A stretch of DNA of 64,000 nucleotides from NCBI GenBank assembly GCA_013001295.1, contig JABDMW010000028.1, positions 124,001 to 188,000 of the forward strand. The letters are read 5' to 3'. Positions within the stretch are counted from its first letter, which is position 1, and each line of letters opens with the position of its first letter. The position numbers and the translations under genes are program-made. This DNA is from Hyphomonadaceae bacterium. GTDB taxonomy: Bacteria > Pseudomonadota > Alphaproteobacteria > Caulobacterales > Maricaulaceae. This document shows, one piece after another, positions 57,437 to 64,000 of the stretch. The notes beneath the pieces were generated by a model. It saw nothing but the letters and a program-made list of their open reading frames with translations, ran no database searches and was not told where the DNA came from.

Positions 57437-57625
57437 TTAAAGCCGAATCTACCTCTTTCGGCGCAGAATGGCCGATTATTTGCTTTACGCCAAGTCATAA
57501 GTTTAAGGAATAGGTGTATACATCTCACTTTATTCAGAACCTTGCTATAGATTTTATAGTCTTTCGGACATATAAGGCCCTCGAATCTTTTGATAAACAC
57601 CTCAAAATCTCGTTTGGAGACCTCC

Positions 57626-58639
57626 ATGACACTTCGTATCGCGATCAATGGATTTGGCCGTATTGGCCGGCTAGTGGTCAGATCTATCGTTGAATACAAT
57701 CATAACGATGTCGAGATCGTCGCTATTAACAGCCCGGGTGCTCTGGAAACTCAAGCCCATCTCCTAAGTTATGATTCCGTGCATGGCCGATTTATGAATG
57801 AAGTGAAAACCGAGCCTGGCATCATGGATTTCGGCAAAGGACCGGTTCGGATTACCCACGAACGTAATCCGGCAGATATTGATTGGAAGTCACTGGACGT
57901 TGATGTGGTCATGGAATGCTCCGGTTTCTTCCGCACAAAAGAAAGCTGCACGCCACACCTAGATGCAGGTGCCAAGAGCGTCTTGATCTCGGCACCGGCC
58001 AAAGGTGTGGACAACACCATCGTTTTCGGCGTCAACGAAAATGATCTGAAAGCTGACGATCTCATTGTATCTTGCGCTTCGTGTACAACCAATTGTCTGG
58101 CACCCTTAGCCAAAGTTTTGATGGAAAATTTTGGTATTCGCCGCGGATTTATGACAACCATCCATGCGTATACACAAGACCAACGCATTTTGGATAATTC
58201 GCATAAGGATTTATACCGCGCTCGTGCAGCCGGGCTAAATATGATTCCGACGTCTACAGGAGCTGCTAAAGCGGTCGGCTTGGTGTTGCCAGGATTAGAA
58301 GGTCGCCTGCACGGCAGCGCTGTTCGTGTTCCAACCGCCAATGTTTCAATGGTAGATTTAGCGTTTCAACCGGAACGGGATACAGATGTTGATGAGATCA
58401 ACGCTGCCGTTAAGAAGGCGTCAGAAAATGAGCTCAAGAACATCTTGGGTTATACTGAAAAAGCCTTGGTATCTTCCGATCTCAACCACGATCCGCATTC
58501 GAGTATTTTTGCGGCTCCGCTTACAAAAGTACTTGAAAACGACCTCGTAAAAGTGGTCTCATGGTATGATAATGAGTGGGGATTTGCATGTCGGATGATC
58601 GACGTTGCCCGCTCAATGAAATCGGCACAAACCGCTTAA
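57626..58639 (+). CDS. gap: Glyceraldehyde-3-phosphate dehydrogenase
   Basis: 337 residues from the ATG at 57626, with GGAG about ten bases upstream. AINGFGRIGRL is the NAD motif, and VSCASCTTNCLAPLAKVL contains the catalytic cysteine. Converts glyceraldehyde-3-phosphate to 1,3-bisphosphoglycerate. First gene of gap-pgk-fba, with pgk following after about 20 bases. The 189-base region upstream must hold the operon promoter. Confidence 0.98.
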   Translation: MTLRIAINGFGRIGRLVVRSIVEYNHNDVEIVAINSPGALETQAHLLSYDSVHGRFMNEVKTEPGIMDFGKGPVRITHERNPADIDWKSLDVDVVMECSGFFRTKESCTPHLDAGAKSVLISAPAKGVDNTIVFGVNENDLKADDLIVSCASCTTNCLAPLAKVLMENFGIRRGFMTTIHAYTQDQRILDNSHKDLYRARAAGLNMIPTSTGAAKAVGLVLPGLEGRLHGSAVRVPTANVSMVDLAFQPERDTDVDEINAAVKKASENELKNILGYTEKALVSSDLNHDPHSSIFAAPLTKVLENDLVKVVSWYDNEWGFACRMIDVARSMKSAQTA

Positions 58640-58658
58640 TTACGCAGGTAAGAATAAA

Positions 58659-59876
58659 ATGGTGGATTTTCGAAGACTTGAAGACGCCCTTGTTGAGGGC
58701 AAGCGGGTACTTGTCCGCGTCGACTTCAATGTACCGTGTGACAACGCCGGAAATATCACCGATGATACCCGAATAAGAACCGCCCTTCCGACAATCAAAT
58801 ATCTTCAAAAAAAAGGCGCCAAAGTTATCCTCATCAGCCATTATGGCCGACCGGGTGGAAAGCACCAAGCGGAGGCCTCCTTGTTGAAAATAGTGTCGCC
58901 ACTATCCGATCTTTTAGACACACCTATAGCGTTTGCACCAGACTGCGTCGGCGAAGACGCGTCCCAGGCAGTCAATGATCTTGAACCAGGAAATGTCCTC
59001 TTGTTAGAAAACACGAGATTTCATGTGGGTGAACAGAAAAACCCAAATGGCTTAAAGGGTTACGACCCGGAGTTCGCAAAAAAACTGGCAAGTTTTGGAG
59101 AGATATTTGTGCATGATGCCTTCTCTGTGTCTCATCGTTCACAAGCTTCGACCACTGGCATTGCAGAGACCTTGACCGCCTATGCCGGCATGGCAATGGA
59201 GCGTGAACTGGATCATATCAGTCAAGCGCTTAACAACCCGAAAAGACCCGTCATGGCCCTCGTAGGCGGTGCCAAAGTTTCTACGAAAATTGACCTTTTG
59301 AAAAACCTTGTCACCAAGCTCGACACACTGGCAATTGGCGGCGGTATGGCCAATACGTTTCTAGCCGCTCAGGGTTTCGATGTTGGCGGCTCGCTGTGCG
59401 AGCATGATTTGAAAGACACGGCTCTGGCAATACTCCGAGCCGCGAAAGACGCTGACTGCGAAGTGCTTCTCCCTGTCGACGTCGTGGCTGCCGAAAATTT
59501 TGCAGCCCATGCGCCACACCGGGTTTGCAATTTAGACGATGTAGCAGAAAACGAAATGATTCTGGACGCGGGCCCACAGACCGTTTCAAAATTATTGGAT
59601 GCCATCGATCAAAGCCGGACACTGATCTGGAATGGCCCGTTAGGCGCATTCGAACTCGCCCCCTTTGACACATCAACCGTGGAAGCCGCGAAATACACGG
59701 CGCGCCGCGTGCAGGAGCACGGTCTTATTGCGGTTGCAGGCGGCGGCGATACGGTGGCTGCGCTCAAACATGCTGGAGCAGCTGAAGGATTTACATTTAT
59801 CTCGACTGCCGGGGGCGCATTCCTTGAATGGATGGAAGGCAAACCCCTGCCCGGCGTTGAAATTTTGAAGAAATAG
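58659..59876 (+). CDS. pgk: Phosphoglycerate kinase
   Basis: 405 residues. RVLVRVDFNVP is the N-terminal signature; GGAKVSTKIDLL and NGPLGAFE, plus the GGGDTVAALKHAG C-terminal loop, are clear. Transfers the high-energy phosphate of 1,3-BPG to ADP. Between gap and fba in one operon. Confidence 0.98.
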   Translation: MVDFRRLEDALVEGKRVLVRVDFNVPCDNAGNITDDTRIRTALPTIKYLQKKGAKVILISHYGRPGGKHQAEASLLKIVSPLSDLLDTPIAFAPDCVGEDASQAVNDLEPGNVLLLENTRFHVGEQKNPNGLKGYDPEFAKKLASFGEIFVHDAFSVSHRSQASTTGIAETLTAYAGMAMERELDHISQALNNPKRPVMALVGGAKVSTKIDLLKNLVTKLDTLAIGGGMANTFLAAQGFDVGGSLCEHDLKDTALAILRAAKDADCEVLLPVDVVAAENFAAHAPHRVCNLDDVAENEMILDAGPQTVSKLLDAIDQSRTLIWNGPLGAFELAPFDTSTVEAAKYTARRVQEHGLIAVAGGGDTVAALKHAGAAEGFTFISTAGGAFLEWMEGKPLPGVEILKK

Positions 59877-59903
59877 AAGTAAGGCTCACGTAAGGAGAAT
59901 GCA

Positions 59904-60941
59904 ATGAATTTGGAATTATTGAACGAGACTGCGGTTAAAATGGTCACCCCTGGACAAGGGTTGCTGGCAGCCGATGAGTCGACTGGAACAATTGGCAAAC
60001 GAATGGCCTCTATTTCCACAGAAAATAACGAAGAAAACCGGCGTGATTGGCGCGAAATGCTTTTCCGTACCGATAAAGCCATGCAAGATCATGTTTCCGG
60101 AGTGATTTTATTTGAAGAAACTTTGACACAAATGGCGAAAGACGGGACGCCTCTGGCGGATCTTATCACCAAAAACGACGCCTTGTTAGGCATAAAGGTC
60201 GACAAAGGGGCGAAGCCAATGGCCCTTAAATCGGGTGAGACGATCACAGAAGGTTTGGATGGATTGCGCGAACGGCTTTACACGTATTTCGAACAAGGTG
60301 CACGTTTCGCCAAATGGCGGGCTGTGATCGAAATATCCAATCCGGACCACTCATGGAATGCAACGCCTACTTATGGTGCCATTAAAGCAAATACGCAGGC
60401 CCTAGCCCGCTATGCGGCGCTATGTCAGGAAGCAAACATCACCCCGATTGTAGAGCCGGAAGTGCTGATGGGTGGATATCATGGCATCCAGACATGTCAC
60501 GATGTCACTGAGCAAGTTCTGAAGTCACTTTATGCTGATCTCTATGAGCACGGTGTTAAATTGGAAGGTACTATCCTCAAACCGAATATGATTGTTCCAG
60601 GCAAACGCTGCCCCACACAATCAAGTGTTGCTGAGATTGCCGAACGCACAATTCAAGTCCTGCAAGACACTGTTCCTTCTTCCGTGCCGGGCATTGCGTT
60701 CCTTTCCGGTGGACAAGACAATATCGAAGCGACGGAAAACCTGGATGCGATCAATAAAATCGGCGGCTTCCCTTGGAAAGTCACCTATTCCTATGGTCGC
60801 GCATTGCAACAGGCAGCACTGTTTGCATGGGGTGGAAAATCAGAAAATTATGATGACGCACAAAAGGCCTTCAATCATCGCGCCCGCATGAACGGGCTTG
60901 CGTCCATAGGTAAATGGGATAGTTCGCTCGAAACAGTATAA
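59904..60941 (+). CDS. Class I fructose-bisphosphate aldolase
   Basis: 345 residues. The Schiff-base lysine is in GTILKPNMIVPG and the N-terminal GLLAADESTGTIGKRM is diagnostic of the animal/plant-like class I enzyme, here used by a bacterium instead of the more usual class II. Cleaves fructose-1,6-bisphosphate. Third gene of the glycolytic operon; 27 bases after pgk, with GGAG before the ATG. Confidence 0.97.
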   Translation: MNLELLNETAVKMVTPGQGLLAADESTGTIGKRMASISTENNEENRRDWREMLFRTDKAMQDHVSGVILFEETLTQMAKDGTPLADLITKNDALLGIKVDKGAKPMALKSGETITEGLDGLRERLYTYFEQGARFAKWRAVIEISNPDHSWNATPTYGAIKANTQALARYAALCQEANITPIVEPEVLMGGYHGIQTCHDVTEQVLKSLYADLYEHGVKLEGTILKPNMIVPGKRCPTQSSVAEIAERTIQVLQDTVPSSVPGIAFLSGGQDNIEATENLDAINKIGGFPWKVTYSYGRALQQAALFAWGGKSENYDDAQKAFNHRARMNGLASIGKWDSSLETV

Positions 60942-60949
60942 GGTTTTTC

Positions 60950-61684
60950 ATGGCCGATTTCGAGCTGAGACTCAATCCTGATCTCGATGCGAAAGCGTTG
61001 GCCAAGACGTATGCGGAAGACAATTTCATCTGCATCGAAAACCTATTCCCTGCGGACACCGCCGAAGCAATTTTCCAGGTCCTTCTGAAAAATACGCCGT
61101 GGTATAATGTGCATTCTGACGCAGCTGGTAAGCACAAATACTACACGCAAGCTGAGTGGCAAGCTTTGAGCCCCGATCAAAAAAAACAAACAATTTCATC
61201 GGTTTATCAAAAAGCAAGAGAAGGATTTTCCTATCTTTATTATGTCTACCCCATGGTCGACAATTATGTTGACGGGCTCGACCCGGATCTTCCCTTACAT
61301 GCGATCACCGAGTTTGTGAATTCAGACGAATTTCGAGGTTTCGTGAAAGAAGTGACGAATGAACCGAGCGTGATCAAGCTTGACGCGCAAGCCACCTACT
61401 ATGCACCGGGACATTTCCTCAACACACATAACGACATGGGTGTAAATGCTGAACGCCGCGCAGCCTATGTCATGGGGTTCAGCAAGAACTGGAGAACCGA
61501 TTGGGGCGGCCAGCTTTTGTTTTTAGATGAACGCGGCAACACGACGTCGGGTGTAAATCCAAAATTTAATTCATTGACAATGTTCAAAGTTCCAAGAACA
61601 CATATCGTCACACAAGTTAGCTCTTTTGCAGGCGGCCCAAGGTTAAGTATCACCGGCTGGCTGCGGGATGACCCAAAAGAATAA
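60950..61684 (+). CDS. 2OG-Fe(II) oxygenase, prolyl-hydroxylase type (Tpa1/Rps23-like)
   Basis: 244 residues. The iron ligands are H and D in NTHNDMG and the later H in VPRTHIVTQVS; the arginine in GGPRLSITGWLRDD should bind 2-oxoglutarate. The N-terminal helix plus double-stranded beta-helix matches the COG3751 branch related to yeast Tpa1, which hydroxylates a proline of ribosomal protein uS12/Rps23. Substrate here is unknown. It follows fba after 8 bases, so it is read with the glycolytic genes. Cytoplasmic. Confidence 0.87.
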   Translation: MADFELRLNPDLDAKALAKTYAEDNFICIENLFPADTAEAIFQVLLKNTPWYNVHSDAAGKHKYYTQAEWQALSPDQKKQTISSVYQKAREGFSYLYYVYPMVDNYVDGLDPDLPLHAITEFVNSDEFRGFVKEVTNEPSVIKLDAQATYYAPGHFLNTHNDMGVNAERRAAYVMGFSKNWRTDWGGQLLFLDERGNTTSGVNPKFNSLTMFKVPRTHIVTQVSSFAGGPRLSITGWLRDDPKE

Positions 61685-61696
61685 GTGGAGAAAATA

Positions 61697-62251
61697 ATGA
61701 AGAACTCGATGACTTTAATACTGGCTACGGCGCTTATGGGGCTGTCTGGCTGCGGCGATACGCCGGAAGAGAAAGCGGCCAAAGAAGCGGCACTAAAGGT
61801 ATGCCCTCCCAGCGAGGTTTTGTCTGATATATCATCTTATTCAACCGAGATGGCGGCATCGGATCTGGCGCAACCCGAATGGCTGGCAGCCAACGGTGCT
61901 ATGGACGGTGTAGTGACAACCGAATCCGGGCTGCAATACCGGGTGAACAAAGCCGGAAATGAAAAAGGTCCGATGCCAGCAGCGACACAAACCGTACGTG
62001 TCAATTATCACGGTCTTCTCCGGGACGGAAACGTATTTGATAGTTCCTATAAGCGCGGTGAAGACATCGAGTTCCCACTCAATAAAGTGATTAAAGGCTG
62101 GACGGAAGGCGTTGGATTGATGCGCCCTTGCGATGCTTGGACCTTTTATATTCCGTCAGATCTGGCTTATGGGCCGGCAGGACGACCACCCGTTATTCCG
62201 CCGGCGGCACCGCTCGTATTCCACGTCCAATTGATCGAAGTTTCCGACTAA
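61697..62251 (+). CDS. FKBP-type peptidyl-prolyl isomerase lipoprotein
   Basis: 184 residues from the ATG at 61697 (a GTG four codons earlier also possible, GTGGAG is better read as the ribosome site). Lipobox GLSGCGD. A short N-terminal region (residues about 35-70) precedes the FKBP domain (about 80-182): VRVNYHGLLRDGNVFDSSYKRG, KVIKGWTEGVGLMRPCDAWTFYIPSDLAYG. Catalyses proline isomerisation during folding of envelope proteins. Last gene of the gap-pgk-fba operon, followed by the terminator. Confidence 0.92.
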   Translation: MKNSMTLILATALMGLSGCGDTPEEKAAKEAALKVCPPSEVLSDISSYSTEMAASDLAQPEWLAANGAMDGVVTTESGLQYRVNKAGNEKGPMPAATQTVRVNYHGLLRDGNVFDSSYKRGEDIEFPLNKVIKGWTEGVGLMRPCDAWTFYIPSDLAYGPAGRPPVIPPAAPLVFHVQLIEVSD

Positions 62252-62277
62252 AAAAGGGGCCTCAAGGCCCCTTTTTT
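62250..62277. terminator. Bidirectional Rho-independent terminator
   Basis: GGGGCC-TCAA-GGCCCC with an A-run before and a T-run of six after. It ends the glycolytic operon and, read leftward, the convergent vWA gene. Confidence 0.93.
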
Positions 62278-62292
62278 ACACTCGTTTTTATC

Positions 62293-63630
62293 TTAGTGCG
62301 TTAGACGAAGTCTGATCAAGCTTTTCCCAATTGAATCAAAAGCCTGGTTTAATTGCGCGGCATTACTCGCATCAAAATACATCGACGACTTTGATGCACA
62401 ATTGCGCATGAGGTTCTTCGTTGTGGTGTCCGTAATTTCGTATGCAATCGTATAAATTTGTATATCTGACGTTTTGATATTGTTGCACAAATTGCGGGTT
62501 ATATTGTTAGCATCGTTGACAGATCCACCCTCATGCCAATCGCCATTTTTCGACTTTGTATTCGCGCCATCGGTCATCAATACAAGCACTTTTTCGGTGT
62601 TTGCGGCAAATGGACCTTTCGCCTCTGTCAGTGGCATTTTTGTATCCAGTGTGCGCCATCCCCATGACAGGCCGGATGGAATATATGTGTTGCCGCGCGC
62701 GCTGAGAGAATCGATCTTGGTTTTCACTTCGGCCAAAGTATTGGTCAACGGCAGGATCTCTTCATTGCATCGTGCATTCATAAGACCCGGAATTTTGTTT
62801 CCGCCGAAATGAGCCCTTTCATGCCAAGGCGTGTTGCGCGATCCAACGCATCCTCTCCAGACTCGGTTGTTTGTAGGTGTCCAACAACGCTGAACTTCAG
62901 GACCTCTGTCGCAAACCGTTTTCATGCACGAATAAGAAACGCCATCATTTGAACAGGTCGATTGAACTTTACGACAATTGATCCGAGTCGATACCATTCG
63001 GCACACCTCCGCGCCTGTGCTAAAGCTGTCATCTTCAACGTCCAACCACGGCGCATTACGACGAGATTGGCCAATATTCACATAGTTGGAAAACGGAACA
63101 ACCGACACTTTGAGCGCATCATTGTCAAACCCGTCGAGCATATCGATCAGGCCGTTGGCGGCGGATTTCAAGCTCGATAGTTTCGACCCTTTCATCGACC
63201 CCGTAACGTCAAGAACGAGCGCGACATTGACCGGCTCGCTCGACGCCAATGGCGCTTCGCTGACAACAGCAATATTTATATTGGACCTACCAAGAATACC
63301 GCCAAACTTAGTGTCATATTTTGTTGTTACACCGACCTGAACACGACCGTTCGGTGTTAGCGATAATGTCGTGGCATATTTTGAAGCGTCCCCATTAGCC
63401 CCGACATATTGCTCAGCCATTTCTTGCAGTTTCAACTGGTCTGTTTCCCCCGAGCCCGCAGCGGCAAGAACAGCCGAGTCTGCCGTATTTTGCAGTTTGA
63501 CTTTCGTCTTATGGGCAAACCCTGTGTCGATTGCGACACCAACGGCCATGAGTATGACGAGGATGCTCACCGCGAACATCAATGCTACATTTCCGTCTTT
63601 GTTTTTCACTAAACTACTAACCAGTGACAT
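62293..63630 (-). CDS. Tad-type protein with von Willebrand A domain (TadG-like)
   Basis: 445 residues from the ATG at 63630 (GGAGACG before it). N-terminal Tad/TadE-like helix (about residues 12-40, NVALMFAVSILVILMAVGVAID) and a DTGFAHKTKVKLQNTADSAVLAAA segment typical of TadE/TadG. vWA domain from about residue 120 with MIDAS motif DVTGSMKGS and later TDGANTKS. A Cys-rich insert (about residues 205-250, with CRMVSTRINCRKVQSTCSND) stands between strands and is unusual. TadG is an exported envelope protein of the pilus secretion system, but no other tad gene is present in this window, so the family role is only inferred. Confidence 0.85.
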   Translation of the reverse strand: MSLVSSLVKNKDGNVALMFAVSILVILMAVGVAIDTGFAHKTKVKLQNTADSAVLAAAGSGETDQLKLQEMAEQYVGANGDASKYATTLSLTPNGRVQVGVTTKYDTKFGGILGRSNINIAVVSEAPLASSEPVNVALVLDVTGSMKGSKLSSLKSAANGLIDMLDGFDNDALKVSVVPFSNYVNIGQSRRNAPWLDVEDDSFSTGAEVCRMVSTRINCRKVQSTCSNDGVSYSCMKTVCDRGPEVQRCWTPTNNRVWRGCVGSRNTPWHERAHFGGNKIPGLMNARCNEEILPLTNTLAEVKTKIDSLSARGNTYIPSGLSWGWRTLDTKMPLTEAKGPFAANTEKVLVLMTDGANTKSKNGDWHEGGSVNDANNITRNLCNNIKTSDIQIYTIAYEITDTTTKNLMRNCASKSSMYFDASNAAQLNQAFDSIGKSLIRLRLTH

Positions 63631-63770
63631 TTTCGTCTCCACACTTGAATTCGTTGCGGAGATAGATGCATTTGCGATGCCAATTGCTATAAATTGTCCC
63701 AACTTGGAACACGCAATTAGATTTATGGTTAACTAAACCTTAGACAACACTGTTTACCGAGCGTTTCTTT

Positions 63771-64000
63771 CTATTTTTCGGGCAAGACTTGAATGCGAAC
63801 AGCTTTGTTCGGTTTGAAAATTTCCGCGGCCAACGGCTTGATATCGTCGAGTGTCATATTCTTGTACGCGTCTTCGCGAGTACGGAAATTGTCAATGTCC
63901 CATGAATCGGTCTGGGCATTGCTGATGACGCGCATCCAATATCCGTTATTCTCCAGCGATGTATCGAGATTTTCAAGCACGGGTTTAATCGCGCGATCAA
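63771..64000 (-). CDS. M16 family peptidase, C-terminal fragment (gene runs off the window)
   Basis: The frame stays open to the right end of the window, so the 5' part is missing; about 76 residues are visible, ending LPEK. Segment SLENNGYWMRVISNAQ followed by RTREDAYKNMTLDDIKPLAAEIF is typical of the C-terminal half of pitrilysin/insulinase M16 zinc proteases, the part without the HxxEH active site. Many M16 proteins of this type are exported or periplasmic. Confidence 0.82.
   Translation of the reverse strand, partial: DRAIKPVLENLDTSLENNGYWMRVISNAQTDSWDIDNFRTREDAYKNMTLDDIKPLAAEIFKPNKAVRIQVLPEK

Overview
The window reads as chromosomal DNA of a free-living, probably marine alphaproteobacterium. 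The pointers are the ruvC-ruvA-ruvB-ybgC-tolQRAB-pal-ybgF-tilS-ftsH-folP order, zapA with a DUF4164 coiled-coil gene and a 6S RNA before the 5-FTHF cyclo-ligase gene, many TonB/lipoprotein envelope genes, and moderate GC (about half, judged by eye). A member of the Maricaulales/Hyphomonadales (Robiginitomaculum-like) is my best guess; this is inference, since no rRNA gene lies in the window. I see no prophage, CRISPR array, rRNA, tRNA or intact insertion sequence.

Layout. 1-6.6 kb: a truncated YbaY-repeat secreted protein, TfoX-like, GFA, MAPEG, an acidic DUF5666 lipoprotein, a cold-shock gene with terminator, and a HIT/DUF4262/MAPEG operon. 6.6-7.0 kb: a nested inverted-repeat element. 7.0-11.6 kb (minus strand): the most unusual region. 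A TPP riboswitch directly precedes a membrane PH-like gene and opens a five-gene overlapping operon (PH-like, metallo-beta-lactamase fold, PH-like, PH-like, thiC). 11.6-18.2 kb: a 114-bp repeat, phosphodiester glycosidase, carotenoid-desaturase-like oxidoreductase, DUF4287 protein, lipase-like lipoprotein, ArsM-like methyltransferase and a small secreted protein.

18.3-22.5 kb: purA, serA, serC (serC with a structured leader). 22.8-25.3 kb: glnK-amtB-TorF-type outer membrane protein, ending in a strong terminator, then two coupled EamA/DMT transporters. 27.2-41.0 kb: a long housekeeping block, all minus strand apart from one lipoprotein gene lying head-on between ybgC and tolQ, comprising thiD, folP, a VOC protein, ftsH, tilS, the whole Tol-Pal system and ruvABC. 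41.0-43.6 kb: mprF.

43.9-51.8 kb: an accessory uptake and catabolism cluster (MFS, two alpha/beta hydrolases, AMP-dependent ligase, divergent TetR regulator, TonB receptor) bracketed by a 32-nt imperfect direct repeat. 51.8-53.4 kb: two tandem paralogous envelope proteins of unknown family. 53.5-57.4 kb: zinc-ribbon protein, YebC, YmdB-type phosphoesterase, 5-FTHF cyclo-ligase, 6S RNA, zapA, DUF4164. 57.6-62.3 kb: the glycolytic operon gap-pgk-fba followed by a 2OG-Fe(II) oxygenase and a lipoprotein FKBP, ending in a bidirectional terminator. 62.3-64 kb: a Tad-type von Willebrand protein and the 3' end of an M16 peptidase gene.

The main candidate for something undescribed is the TPP-riboswitch operon, in which four genes with no known thiamine role stand between the riboswitch and thiC.
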